In this document: one piece after another, positions 53,742 to 61,587 of the stretch
How the letters are laid out: every line of letters starts with the position of its first letter
Position numbering within the stretch: the first letter of the stretch is position 1
Assembly (NCBI RefSeq): GCF_036227485.1
Contig: NZ_CP109479.1
Location: 4,092,001 to 4,156,000 of the forward strand
DNA length: 64,000 bases
Direction of reading: 5' to 3'
From: Streptomyces sp. NBC_01451
Lineage (GTDB): Bacteria; Actinomycetota; Actinomycetes; Streptomycetales; Streptomycetaceae
Program-made: the position numbers and the translations under genes
Notes under the pieces: generated by a model
What the model saw: only the letters and a program-made list of their open reading frames with translations
What the model was told of the DNA's origin: nothing
Database searches by the model: none

Positions 53742-55150
53742 GCGGCGCGGGTCACGAGGACGGGGACTGGGAGAAGTACGAGGGGTACGGTCCCGAAGGC
53801 CCCGGGAACGGCGACGACAACGACGCCGTTGCCGGCTCCGGTGCCGGTGAAGGCGGCAGCGACGGCAAGGGACCGGAACCCGGCACCGGCGACGGCAGCG
53901 CCGCCCGCTCGCCCCGCATACCGATGCCGCGTTCCTCGGTCGAGGACACCGGACTTCCCCTGCCTGACGCGACAGACCTGCCCGTCGTACCACTGGTCCT
54001 GGAACACGACGTGCTGAGGTCGCTGCTGGGGGCGTGGGCGCTGGCCGCCTGTGCGCCGGAGGAGACGCTGGCCGTCGAGGAGCACCTCGGGGAGTGCGGT
54101 GCCTGCGCGGACGAGGCGCGGCGCCTGCGAGAGGCGGTCGAGCTGCTGCAACGCCCGGAGCCCCTCGACCTGGACCCGACCCTGCGCACCCGCGTCCTGG
54201 AGGGCTGCCTCGACCGGCGCCCGCCGCGCATCCCGGTACCGGAGTGGGCGACCGCGTACGACGCGGAGACCGCCCGCCTCGACGCCCTGCTCCAGGACTT
54301 CGGCGACGCCGAGTGGCACGCGCCCGTGCGGCTGCGCTGGTTCGAGGGCGACGAGCAGACGAGCCGCCGTACGACGGTCGCCGGTGTCATCGCCCACCTG
54401 CTGAGCGTGGACGGCCTGGTCGCCGTCGCGCTGGGCCTCGACGACCCGCTGACCGGCGAGCAGCCGACACCGGTCGCGCCGACCCCGGCGTCCCGCACGG
54501 AGGCGTACTGGCGCGCCTCGTACTTCCCGCCCACCCGTTCCGTACGGATGCCGTGGCGGGAGCAGAGCCACAACATCGTCCGGACGGTGTCGTTCGCGGT
54601 CGCGGGCACCTCCCGCGCGAGCGAGGCCGAGCGTGGCGGAGGCTCGGGCAGGCTGCCGGTGTCGTACGGCGACTTCGAACTGCCGCTGCGCGACGCGATG
54701 CTGGACCGGGCCTTCGAGTGCTGGGTGCACGCGGGCGACATCGCGGACGCGGTCGACTACCCCTACGAGCCCCCGGCCCCGCGCCACCTCCACGGCATGA
54801 TCGACCTCGCGGCCCGCATGCTCCCGGAAGCGCTGGCCGCCCGCCGCCAGGCAGGCCTGGCCGCACCGAACCGGACGACCCGTCATCTGGTCCCGGCCGG
54901 CGAACCCGGCCGCAGCCTGCGCCTGGAGATCGAGGGCTCCGGCGGCGGCGAATGGCTGATCCCCCTGGACTCACCGGCCGCCCTCGCCTCGTCCGCCCAC
55001 GAGGTCGCCCATGTGGCCCTGGACGGCGTGGAGTTCTGCCAACTGGCGGCGGGCCATGTGTCCCCGGAGGAAGCGGCGGCCGGACAGGACGGCGACAGGG
55101 AGGCGATCAGGGACGTGCTGTTCGCGGCGGCGTCACTGAGCCGGATGTAG
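53738..55150 (+). CDS. Zinc-finger anti-sigma factor fused to a maleylpyruvate-isomerase-like domain
   Basis: 470 aa. An acidic, Gly-rich 70-residue extension is followed by an anti-sigma zinc finger near 95-125 (LAACAPEETLAVEEHLGECGACADEARRLREAVELL, with HLGEC-GAC ligands). A long DinB/MDMPI-type domain spans about 160-320 (TARLDALLQDFGDAEWHAPVRLRWFEGDEQ; GVIAHLLSVDGLVAVALGL; AFECWVHAGDIADAVDYP). There is no transmembrane helix, so the protein is cytosolic and may sense a thiol or metal. It most likely sequesters the ECF sigma factor encoded just upstream. Confidence 0.88.
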   Translation: MSGAGHEDGDWEKYEGYGPEGPGNGDDNDAVAGSGAGEGGSDGKGPEPGTGDGSAARSPRIPMPRSSVEDTGLPLPDATDLPVVPLVLEHDVLRSLLGAWALAACAPEETLAVEEHLGECGACADEARRLREAVELLQRPEPLDLDPTLRTRVLEGCLDRRPPRIPVPEWATAYDAETARLDALLQDFGDAEWHAPVRLRWFEGDEQTSRRTTVAGVIAHLLSVDGLVAVALGLDDPLTGEQPTPVAPTPASRTEAYWRASYFPPTRSVRMPWREQSHNIVRTVSFAVAGTSRASEAERGGGSGRLPVSYGDFELPLRDAMLDRAFECWVHAGDIADAVDYPYEPPAPRHLHGMIDLAARMLPEALAARRQAGLAAPNRTTRHLVPAGEPGRSLRLEIEGSGGGEWLIPLDSPAALASSAHEVAHVALDGVEFCQLAAGHVSPEEAAAGQDGDREAIRDVLFAAASLSRM

Positions 55151-55158
55151 ACAGGCCT

Positions 55159-55524
55159 TCAGCTGGACGTCGCCCCGGCGAGGTTCTGGTGGTGGTCGCA
55201 GAGGGCCACGATCGAACGGGCGAGCCGCTTGACGCGCTCGAACTCGCCGGTCAGTCCAGCGCGTTCGATCTCGTCGAGCCGACGGCGGGCCTCGCCGACA
55301 CCGGCAAGCGCCGCGTTCGCCGGCACGTCCTCATCAGGAAAGCGTCCGGCGAGCTGTTCGACGCGTGGGATCAGGCGCCACAGATCGCGGTGGAAGGCGT
55401 GTCCGAAGTACTGCACGGTCTCGTAGCGCGGCAACGGCGATTCGTCGACAAACCGGACCGCCACGTCGCGCATCGCCATGATCTGCCCGGCATCCAGGAT
55501 CTCGACCTGCCGCTTCACTGTCAT
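55159..55524 (-). CDS. DUF6415-type protein
   Basis: 121 aa, basic and helical. Motifs seen: MTVKRQVEILDAGQIMAMRDVAVRFVDESPLPRYETVQYFGHAFHRDLWRLIPRVEQLAGRFPDEDVPANAALAGVGEARRRLDEIERAGL. This matches the Streptomyces DUF6415 family (recalled), often encoded beside a small companion protein. Its ATG overlaps the stop of the preceding 69-aa gene (ATGA at 55521-55524). No function is known for the family. Confidence 0.75.
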   Translation of the reverse strand: MTVKRQVEILDAGQIMAMRDVAVRFVDESPLPRYETVQYFGHAFHRDLWRLIPRVEQLAGRFPDEDVPANAALAGVGEARRRLDEIERAGLTGEFERVKRLARSIVALCDHHQNLAGATSS

Positions 55525-55730
55525 ACCGCCGTGCCTCCTCGTCGGAGCGAGTGCGCCAGCCGCAGGGCCACGTCCGCGCGTACGCGCCCGAGCTCCACGA
55601 GACCGAGGGCGGGCGAGGCCGCGTCGACGGCGAGCGACGGGAGCACGATGCCGACCTGGTTGAGTGCCGCCCTCAGGGACTCCGCGGCTGTGAAGGGATC
55701 GATGTCTTGCGAGCCGAGTGCTTTCACCAT
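55521..55730 (-). CDS. Small companion protein of the DUF6415 gene
   Basis: 69 aa: MVKALGSQDIDPFTAAESLRAALNQVGIVLPSLAVDAASPALGLVELGRVRADVALRLAHSLRRG and a short end. One helix-rich domain with Ala/Leu repeats. It is coupled to the DUF6415 gene by ATGA. Similar two-gene units occur widely in Streptomyces accessory regions (recalled). The frame is open upstream, but the ATG at 55730 gives the conserved length. Confidence 0.7.
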   Translation of the reverse strand: MVKALGSQDIDPFTAAESLRAALNQVGIVLPSLAVDAASPALGLVELGRVRADVALRLAHSLRRGGTAV

Positions 55731-55902
55731 GAACAGGACGGTAAAGGGAAGAAGTTGGCTGGCTCCATGCAGTTTTCTTGAGTTTTCTCGTGGCACTCTT
55801 GATTTGCTTCTCTTTTCTTCCATGCCACACCTCACTCTGTGGAGAGGACCTTCAGACCCGGCCATGCTGACTGGATCAACGGCGCTCGAAGGGACCGCAC
55901 CC

Positions 55903-56655
55903 ATGGCTCGACAGCTGCGCTTCACCGGCACCGACAGCAAGATCGACGGCTGCCCCGCTCTGCACGAGGACGTCGCAACGGGAGAGGTCATCGTTCAGGG
56001 CACACCCCTGACCGCCCCCGAGGACATCGCGCAACTACGCCACTTCAGCGAGGCCGAGGCCGCGGTCGTCGTGCCACGCGAACTGCTCGTGAACTGGGCT
56101 CCGAAGGAGAAGACGCTCGTGCCGGAGATCGTCAGCCGGGACCAGTTCCGTCGTCTCTTCGAGACGTTCGAGCACACCGCGTGGCGTCTGGAGACACGGC
56201 GCGGATATGCGTCCGACCGCGAAGACCCCGACTACCGGACCTTCGTGGAGACGGGCAGTGCGCCCTGCGACTTCAGCGAGCCGTGGTTCAGGAACATCCG
56301 CGAGCAGACTGACGTGGGCAAGAGGGTCGGCCGAGTCCGCGTCGCTGACAGCCCGCCCACAGAAGAGCAGTTGTTCCTGCTCGACTACTCAAGGCACAAC
56401 TCGGCAGTCGGTGAGGACATCCGCTACCTCTGGCGCGAAGAAGCCGAGCGATCCGACCTGCCCGCAGAGGACTTCTGGCTCTTCGACTCCCGGATCGTTG
56501 CTCGGCTGATCTTCGACGACGCGGACAACTTTCTGAACGTCGAGCTGATCACGGAGCCCGCCGAGGTCGTGCGGTACTCGATGATTCGCGATGCGGCGAT
56601 GCATCACGCCGTCCCCTATCAGCACTTCGCAGCACAGGTGAACGGGAGCAACTAG
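55903..56655 (+). CDS. DUF6879 protein with N-terminal regulator-partner extension
   Basis: 250 aa. Residues 1-75 (MARQLRFTGTDSKIDGCPALHEDVATGEVIVQGTPLTAPEDIAQLRHFSEAEAAVVVPRELLVNWAP) resemble a small stand-alone Streptomyces regulator-linked protein; the rest (FRRLFETFEHTAWRLETRRGYASDREDPDYRTFVETG and GEDIRYLWREEAERSDLPAEDFWLFDSRIVARLIFDD) is DUF6879. The start has GAAGGGA about 9 bases upstream. It lies 12 bp before the XRE gene and probably forms an XRE/DUF6879 pair, in which the DUF6879 protein modulates the regulator. Confidence 0.8.
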   Translation: MARQLRFTGTDSKIDGCPALHEDVATGEVIVQGTPLTAPEDIAQLRHFSEAEAAVVVPRELLVNWAPKEKTLVPEIVSRDQFRRLFETFEHTAWRLETRRGYASDREDPDYRTFVETGSAPCDFSEPWFRNIREQTDVGKRVGRVRVADSPPTEEQLFLLDYSRHNSAVGEDIRYLWREEAERSDLPAEDFWLFDSRIVARLIFDDADNFLNVELITEPAEVVRYSMIRDAAMHHAVPYQHFAAQVNGSN

Positions 56656-56667
56656 CGTGCGTGGCCG

Positions 56668-57519
56668 GTGAGTACTGACTATCAGCAAGCGCGGGAAGCC
56701 CTGGGAGGGCGGCTGCGCGAACTGCGCTTCTCGTGCCCTGAGGGTCGGCTCACCGGCCAGCAACTGGCCCAGCGGCTGGGCTGGCCGAACTCCAAGGTCA
56801 GCAAGTTGGAGAACGGCAGACAGACCGCCACCCCGGAAGACCTCCGCGCCTGGGCTCACGCCACGGGCCAACCCGAGGTGTATCCCGAACTCACCGGCCG
56901 GCTCTCGGGCTTCGAGTCCACGATCAGATCGTGGCGCCGGGCTCTCGCAAGCGGCTTCAAACCCATGCACGAGAACCTGAGCAGGGAGATCGAACGCACC
57001 AAGGATCTGTGGGTGTGGGAGGAGTCGGTCGTCGCCGGGATGGTGCAGACACCCGAGTACGCGCGCCACGTGATCACGAGGTATTCGCAACTCCTCGCTG
57101 CGACCGGCGACGTCGAGGAATCGGTCCGGGCGCGGATGAAGCGCCAGGAGTGGCTGTACCGGTCCGATCGCAGGCTTCACGTGCTCATGTGGGAGGCCTC
57201 GCTGCGCTCGCTGATCTGTCCACCGTCGGTGCTCGCCGCCCAACTCGACCGGCTGACCGGCCTGATCGGGATGGACACGGTCGACCTGGGAATCATCCCG
57301 TTCACCGCCTCGGTGAAGATCGTCCCGGCCAACGGCTTCTGGATTCTCGACGACCGTCTCGTCGTCGCCGAGGACTGGCACGCCGAGATATGGCTCGACG
57401 ACGCCGACAACGTCGCCCTCTACACCAAGGTCTGGCGGACCCTGCGCGAGTCAGCGGTGTACGGCGCCGACGCCCACAACGTCATCAACAGCGCCCGCCG
57501 GGCACTGAACCCGTACTGA
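56668..57519 (+). CDS. XRE-family regulator with DUF5753/Scr1-type domain
   Basis: 283 aa. The helix-turn-helix is at about 15-60 (LGGRLRELRFSCPEGRLTGQQLAQRLGWPNSKVSKLENGRQTATPEDLRAW), followed by the DUF5753 domain (YARHVITRYSQLLAATGDVEESVRARMKRQEWLY; LDRLTGLIGMDTVDLGIIPFTASVKIVPANGFWILDDRLVVAEDWHAEIWL). This is the typical architecture of Streptomyces regulators of the Scr1/WhiJ type. The GTG at 56668 follows the DUF6879 gene. It ends in a strong terminator. Confidence 0.92.
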   Translation: MSTDYQQAREALGGRLRELRFSCPEGRLTGQQLAQRLGWPNSKVSKLENGRQTATPEDLRAWAHATGQPEVYPELTGRLSGFESTIRSWRRALASGFKPMHENLSREIERTKDLWVWEESVVAGMVQTPEYARHVITRYSQLLAATGDVEESVRARMKRQEWLYRSDRRLHVLMWEASLRSLICPPSVLAAQLDRLTGLIGMDTVDLGIIPFTASVKIVPANGFWILDDRLVVAEDWHAEIWLDDADNVALYTKVWRTLRESAVYGADAHNVINSARRALNPY

Positions 57520-57553
57520 CTTCACCAGGCGCCCAGACTGCAGGCACGCGAAC

Positions 57554-57589
57554 GGCCCCCTCTGCGGCGTGAGGAACGCAGAGGGGGCC
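57554..57589. terminator. Perfect hairpin terminator
   Basis: GGCCCCCTCTGCG (57554-57566) pairs perfectly with 57577-57589 around a 10-base loop. It lies between the converging XRE gene and the small-ORF operon, so it can serve both. Confidence 0.88.
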
Positions 57590-57628
57590 GGAACGGACTT
57601 CAGTCTTGGAGTCGGGCTTGGTCCAGCG

Positions 57629-57760
57629 CTATCGGATGATCTCCAGGACATCGAGGACGAGCAGGACCGCAGACCCGGACATGGCCATGAGGGCGAGCGC
57701 CCGCCCATAGGACTTCAGCCGCATCTGCCACCAACTCCCTGCCCCGCAGGGGGCGTTCAT
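57629..57760 (-). CDS. 43-aa membrane protein, last gene of a small-ORF operon
   Basis: MNAPCGAGSWWQMRLKSYGRALALMAMSGSAVLLVLDVLEIIR: a basic N-terminus, then one hydrophobic helix (about 20-40). Its ATG overlaps the stop of the next upstream gene (57757-57760). Very small single-helix proteins like this occur in Streptomyces plasmid and integrative-element operons; no function can be given. Confidence 0.65.
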   Translation of the reverse strand: MNAPCGAGSWWQMRLKSYGRALALMAMSGSAVLLVLDVLEIIR

Positions 57761-57948
57761 ACGCGCACTCCCGTCGCCAGAACCGGCATCGGACGGTGGC
57801 ACAGGCAGGTGCACACCAGGTAGCGCAGCCCGGGAACACCGCTCTCCCGAGGCTCGGCGTCCCGGCACAGCTCGTGGGTGCCGATGGTGCAGCGCCCGGA
57901 CACGTACGGAGACTCCGGCCCAGGGGACCACTCCTGGGCAGCGCTCAT
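57757..57948 (-). CDS. 63-aa Cys-rich small protein
   Basis: MSAAQEWSPGPESPYVSGRCTIGTHELCRDAEPRESGVPGLRYLVCTCLCHRPMPVLATGV. Cys/His-rich (C-T-I-G-T-H-E-L-C, then CTCLCH) and possibly zinc-binding. It overlaps its neighbours on both sides by ATGA-type junctions, so it is translated as part of the same chain. Confidence 0.65.
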   Translation of the reverse strand: MSAAQEWSPGPESPYVSGRCTIGTHELCRDAEPRESGVPGLRYLVCTCLCHRPMPVLATGVRV

Positions 57949-58142
57949 TCGGGCACGCCGTTCTCGGCGTTCGACTCGAACCGGAGGGGGCGGACGTCCC
58001 ACATGCCGCCCCGCGCGTCCCGGTGATATCCCCTGTGCCCCTCGTCCCGTACGCAGGCCCCGGCGTCGCTCAGGATCGAGGCCCGGTAGAACATCGAGGC
58101 GCGGACCTTCCCACACCTGGCAGCGGCCGTAGCGCCGGTCAT
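57945..58142 (-). CDS. 65-aa small protein
   Basis: MTGATAAARCGKVRASMFYRASILSDAGACVRDEGHRGYHRDARGGMWDVRPLRFESNAENG with a short end. It contains HRGYHRD and a C-x-C pair and is probably cytosolic. It starts inside the end of the upstream 158-aa gene (ATGA at 58139-58142). No family recognised. Confidence 0.6.
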   Translation of the reverse strand: MTGATAAARCGKVRASMFYRASILSDAGACVRDEGHRGYHRDARGGMWDVRPLRFESNAENGVPE

Positions 58143-58615
58143 CGGGCCCTCACCCCGTCCAGCACGGAGTGAATGTCACGGGTGTCGAAGCTGATACGGA
58201 AGTCGGCGGCCAATACCGCGACGGCACGGCGCCGCAACCGCACGGCTCGTTCGCGTGCCGTCCAGTGAGGCCGCACGCTCGCTGCACAGGCCACTGCAGC
58301 CACTTCGGAGGGCCGGACGTCGAGGTGGTCGGGCAGGTACGGCCGCGACAGGGCCGACGATGCTCCGTCAAGGGGCGCGCGGTCGGTGCTGTACGGGGAA
58401 CGCGGGATGCCCAGATGCGCCGCGAGGTGGGATCGTTCCCTCACGTTCCGGCTGGTCATGACGGATCGGCCTGGTTCCGGCGCCGACTTGCGCCGCCTAC
58501 CGGTGGCAGGCAGGGCCAAACACAGAATCAGCAGCGCAATTGGGCACAAGGCCCGGTGTAGTGCGGTCGCGATACGGTTACGCACGTCGTCAACCTCCAG
58601 AGGGTTGCTGGCCAT
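58139..58615 (-). CDS. 158-aa protein with one transmembrane helix, first gene of the small-ORF operon
   Basis: MASNPLEVDDVRNRIATALHRALCPIALLILCLALPATGRRRKSAPEPG...: a short cytosolic N-terminus, one hydrophobic helix (about 21-36), then a basic C-terminal domain (VRLRRRAVAVLAADFRISFDTRDIHSVLDGVRAR). It resembles small membrane proteins of actinobacterial mobile elements. It is preceded by GGGGGC and faces the divergent GntR gene across two palindromes. The start was chosen at the ATG after GGGGG; earlier in-frame codons exist. Confidence 0.65.
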   Translation of the reverse strand: MASNPLEVDDVRNRIATALHRALCPIALLILCLALPATGRRRKSAPEPGRSVMTSRNVRERSHLAAHLGIPRSPYSTDRAPLDGASSALSRPYLPDHLDVRPSEVAAVACAASVRPHWTARERAVRLRRRAVAVLAADFRISFDTRDIHSVLDGVRAR

Positions 58616-58676
58616 GCCCCCGGACCGGTCGCACGGTCGCGGGGGTCTTGTCTTTCTGTGACGCAGTCCACCATAG

Positions 58677-58759
58677 CCGCTTTCGAAAGCGGTCGGCAGT
58701 AGACGGCAGTGGTTGACCGTTGTCGAAGATGCACGCAAGTTGCCGAACGCTTACGTTCG
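58677..58759. promoter_or_regulatory. Two palindromes in the small-ORF/GntR divergent promoter
   Basis: CCGCTTTCGAAAGCGG (58677-58692, perfect 8+8) and CGAACG-CTTA-CGTTCG (58744-58759, perfect 6+4+6). The second lies directly before the GntR start and is a good candidate for GntR autoregulation and repression of the small-ORF operon. Confidence 0.6.
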
Positions 58760-58764
58760 ATTCC

Positions 58765-59037
58765 GTGGAAGAGAAGATCAACCCCGCCGCTGCGACTTAC
58801 CACTACGAGCAGCTCGCGAAGATCATCGAGAACAAGATCCGTACCGGAAGCCTGGCGGCAGGATCACGCCTACCCGGTGAACTGATCCTTTCTCAGGAGT
58901 ACGGCGTTGGCTCCAACACCGTGCGCCGCGCGCTGGACATCCTGAGGGAACGCGGATTGATCATCACAGTCAGAGCCCGTGGATCCTTCGTGATTGAAGA
59001 GCTGCCGCATGACGAGACAGACCAGGGCGGGAGGTAA
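58765..59037 (+). CDS. Short GntR-family DNA-binding protein
   Basis: 90 aa, with only the winged helix (INPAAATYHYEQLAKIIENKIRTGSLAAGSRLPGELILSQEYGVGSNTVRRALDILRERGLIITVRARGSFVIEEL) and no effector domain. Such stand-alone GntR proteins (KorSA-like) regulate transfer or accessory genes of actinobacterial integrative elements. GTG 58765 begins the conserved part with no clear ribosome-binding site, so translation may be leaderless; ATG 58720 is an alternative. It is divergent from the four-gene small-ORF operon. Confidence 0.82.
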   Translation: MEEKINPAAATYHYEQLAKIIENKIRTGSLAAGSRLPGELILSQEYGVGSNTVRRALDILRERGLIITVRARGSFVIEELPHDETDQGGR

Positions 59038-59205
59038 CGGATGAGGATCGATCCCGGCAGCCACTGAGGCAGGAGTGGCAGACCGTCCTGGTGGACGGCA
59101 GCGCCGCGGCGAGGTTCTCGTAGGGCGGCAAAGACGACCAGGGGATGCCGGTCCCGACGACCTGGGGGCACGTGCGCCGTCCGGGTCCTGCGCGACACTG
59201 GTCCG

Positions 59206-59916
59206 GTGATTGTCGAACGCGCGTATGCCCACCTCTCCTCGTACGACGAGAACGCCTGGCCCTGGTCCGTGCCCTGCGTACGGCAGTTGCTCGACGAAGG
59301 GCTGCGCTTCACCGCGCCGGTGACGTTTCTGGTCGGTGAGAACGGGTCGGGGAAGTCGACCCTGGTCGAAGCACTGGCTGAGGGGTTCGGTCTGGACTCC
59401 TACGGCGGCTCACACGACTGGCGTTACGCGTCCCCGCGCGGCAAGTCGGCGCTCGGCGAACGGATGAGGTTCGACGCGGCCTCGCGCGGGCGCCGTATGG
59501 CCACCAGTTGGTCGGCCCGCAAGGGCTTCTTCCTGCGGGCCGAGACCGCGATGGACGCCCTGAGGAGGGAGGGGTTCTCGCCGGACTCGGTCAGCCACGG
59601 CGAGGGCTTTCTCGCGGCGTTCCGCGGGAAGTTCCTGCACACCGGGCTCTACGTTCTCGACGAGCCGGAGGCCGCGCTCTCCTTCTCCTCGTGCCTCGAA
59701 CTGATCGGCCACATCGACCGGTTGGCCAAGGAAGGCGGCCAGGTCATCTGTGCCACGCACTCACCCCTGCTGACCGCCCTGCCGGGCGCGGACATCATCG
59801 AGGTCGGTGAGCACGGTATGCGGAGGGTCGCCTGGCAGGAGCTCGGAGTCGTGGATCACTGGCGGCGCTATCTCGCCGACCCGCACGCCTATCTGCGGCA
59901 CATCGTCGAACCATAA
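59206..59916 (+). CDS. AAA/ABC-type ATPase (stand-alone)
   Basis: 236 aa. Walker A GENGSGKST at 44-52, an ABC-like signature SHGEGFLAAF (about 130), Walker B YVLDEPEAALSFSSCL and the H-loop ICATHSPLLTALPGA. It has no membrane or nuclease domain, unlike OLD or RecF proteins, so it is a minimal AAA_21/AAA_23-type NTPase. Many Streptomyces genomes carry such orphans; partner unknown. GTG 59206 was taken as start. A 168-bp gap to the GntR gene contains nothing recognisable. Confidence 0.85.
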   Translation: MIVERAYAHLSSYDENAWPWSVPCVRQLLDEGLRFTAPVTFLVGENGSGKSTLVEALAEGFGLDSYGGSHDWRYASPRGKSALGERMRFDAASRGRRMATSWSARKGFFLRAETAMDALRREGFSPDSVSHGEGFLAAFRGKFLHTGLYVLDEPEAALSFSSCLELIGHIDRLAKEGGQVICATHSPLLTALPGADIIEVGEHGMRRVAWQELGVVDHWRRYLADPHAYLRHIVEP

Positions 59917-59938
59917 GGGCGTGCCGACCGGGCCGTGG

Positions 59939-60250
59939 TCAGAACATCGTGTTGTCGTTCTCGGAGGTGGGCGGGATCACCTGGAGGACGTCCCAGTGTT
60001 CGACGATCCTGCCGTCCGCGTCGAAGCGGAAAATGTCGATGTCGGCGTACTCCGGGGCGCAGCCCGGCCCTCACCGCCGCCGGGTCGTCGCCCAGCAGAC
60101 CGAGCACCTCGCGGACCAGGTCGGCGGACCGCACGTCCGGGTCATGAGCGGTGTCGGACCGGAACGGCTCGTCCAGGGCGATGGCGGCCCTGTAGGCGGC
60201 GAGCGGGAGCGGAGTCGGGCTCGGGGTCGGGGTCGGGGTCGGGGTCGGGC
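59939..60250 (-). pseudogene. Frameshifted/deleted SnoaL-like (NTF2-fold) gene
   Basis: On the minus strand the end of the stretch reads [27 protein letters not shown] then [10 protein letters not shown] and a stop, the typical end of nuclear-transport-factor-2-like proteins. The sequence just before it is in a different frame and encodes ALDEPFRSDTAHDPDVRSADLVREVLGLLGDD, not the conserved core of the family. The central domain is therefore missing and the remains are out of frame. Confidence 0.68.
60214..60249 (+). repeat. G-rich hexamer repeat with G-quadruplex potential
   Basis: Five GGGGTC-type units (TCGGGG repeated) on the plus strand give at least four consecutive G4 runs separated by TC. 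On the minus strand it encodes PTPTPTPT in the pseudogene. Confidence 0.8.
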
Positions 60251-60374
60251 ACACGGTGGTCCTCCGGACAGTGGGCAGGCGGCGGTCGGCGGCGGGGTGG
60301 GGCTGCCGAACGGGACGCCGCCGTGCCCTCACCCGCAGGCGGTGGGGGGGGGCACGGTGGTGGGTGACGACCAG

Positions 60375-60698
60375 TCAGGCGGGTTCGAGGACTCCGGCGT
60401 GGAGTTCGGCGGCGCGCCCGTCGCCCGTCTCATAGGTCCAGAAGGCGTGGACCGTAAGGGCGTTGAGGTTCATGAGGTGGGTGATCGTCATGCCGGACTC
60501 CTCGACCCAGCCGAGCATGAACAGGCCGGGGGCCACCTCGGCGGTGTGGAGTATGACGGTCTCCTCGGCGCCCTTGGCCGGGCCCTCCAGGGTCTCGTAG
60601 TGGAGGGTGGTGCCGTCGGCCGTGCAGGTGTTGCGGAAGACGACCCCGTTGTCGACACGGAAGACGAAGGTCCTCCCGGCGTAGGTGGGCCCACTCAT
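60375..60698 (-). CDS. MoaF-like small protein
   Basis: 107 aa: MSGPTYAGRTFVFRVDNGVVFRNTCTADGTTLHYETLEGPAKGAEETVILHTAEVAPGLFMLGWVEESGMTITHLMNLNALTVHAFWTYET. The beta-barrel pattern with GRTF, FMLGWVEE and THLMNLNALTVHAFWTYE matches MoaF/MoaF-C-like proteins, lipocalin-like folds of mostly unknown activity. It lies 32 bp downstream of the tandem SnoaL gene on the same strand and is probably in one operon with it. Confidence 0.78.
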   Translation of the reverse strand: MSGPTYAGRTFVFRVDNGVVFRNTCTADGTTLHYETLEGPAKGAEETVILHTAEVAPGLFMLGWVEESGMTITHLMNLNALTVHAFWTYETGDGRAAELHAGVLEPA

Positions 60699-60730
60699 CG
60701 CGTCTCTCTTCTCGCTGACGGTCGGCGGCT

Positions 60731-61492
60731 TCAGAACAGGCCGTTGCCGTGGGGCAGTTCGGCGGGGATCGGGGCGATGACGTCCCAGTGCTCGACGATC
60801 CTGCCGCCCTGGACGCGGAAGAGGTCGTAGTACGCGACGGGCACGCCGAACTCGCCCTCCGACTGGAGCAGGACGAACTCGCCCTCGGCGACGACCTTGT
60901 GGACGGTCTTGTAGACGAGGTTCCTGCCCTGCTCGCCCCACTTCGCGGCGGCGGCGCCGAAGCCGTCGAGGCCGTCGGCGGCCTCCGGGTTGTGCTGGTG
61001 GTACGTCTCGGTGGAGATGTAGTCGGTGAGCACCGAGTAGTCGGCGCCGACCAGGACCTTCTGCGCGAACTCGGCGACCAGGGCCCGGTTCGCCCCGGTC
61101 TCCTCGGGCGCGGTGACCTCGGTGGGGCCGTCGGTCTGCGAGCGCCCGGAGACGGTGTCCCCGACCAGCGGGGTCAGGGCGTCCCAGTGCTCGGCGAGCT
61201 TGCCGTCGGCGTCGACGCGGAAGACGTCGAAGGCGACCAGCGGGTCGGGCCCGAAGCCGTGGTACGTGCCGTGCAGGGCGACCAGGTCGCCGTCGGCGAT
61301 CACCCGGGCACCTTCGTAGCTGAAGCCCTCCGGCAGACCGGCGACCAGTCGGCGCAGCGCCTCGGGCCCGTCGGCGGCCAGGCTGCTGTGCTGGGTGTAG
61401 TCGGCGGCGACCCAGCGGTCCACCGCACTCGGGTCCCGCCGGCCGAAGAGTTCTCCGGCGGCGGTCAGGACCGTGTTCTTGGGGTCACTCAT
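60731..61492 (-). CDS. Tandem SnoaL-like (NTF2-fold) protein
   Basis: 253 aa with two copies of the NTF2 fold: the first covers residues about 5-118 (FGRRDPSAVDRWVAADYTQHSSLAADGPEALRRLVAG...AFDVFRVDADGKLAEHWDAL), the second about 140-250 (FAQKVLVGADYSVLTDYISTETYHQHNPEAADGLDGF...[23 protein letters not shown]). Both end in the DxFRV...EHWD strand. Such proteins act as polyketide-type cyclases, small hydrolases or stress proteins. It is divergent from the AraC regulator at 61727, which probably controls this two-gene operon. Confidence 0.88.
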   Translation of the reverse strand: MSDPKNTVLTAAGELFGRRDPSAVDRWVAADYTQHSSLAADGPEALRRLVAGLPEGFSYEGARVIADGDLVALHGTYHGFGPDPLVAFDVFRVDADGKLAEHWDALTPLVGDTVSGRSQTDGPTEVTAPEETGANRALVAEFAQKVLVGADYSVLTDYISTETYHQHNPEAADGLDGFGAAAAKWGEQGRNLVYKTVHKVVAEGEFVLLQSEGEFGVPVAYYDLFRVQGGRIVEHWDVIAPIPAELPHGNGLF

Positions 61493-61587
61493 GGTGGTTC
61501 TCCTTGCGTGGGCAGGTCACAGGTGGAGGGTTGCGGAACGGTCGGGGTCAGCCGCCCGGCACACGCTTCCCGTTGCTCGCCGCATGC

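Larger units (their letters stand above)
59917..60374. other. 458-bp stretch holding a pseudogene and a G-rich repeat
   Basis: Between the AAA ATPase stop and the MoaF-like gene. It contains the NTF2-fold pseudogene (59939-60250) and the hexamer repeat (60214-60249). Beyond those, only a C-rich palindromic run near 60341-60355 is visible, and no intact gene was found. Confidence 0.6.

Noticed and set aside
55159..59037. Integrated conjugative element
   Set aside because: GntR and small ORFs resemble such elements, but no integrase, excisionase, replication, transfer gene or attachment duplication could be seen.
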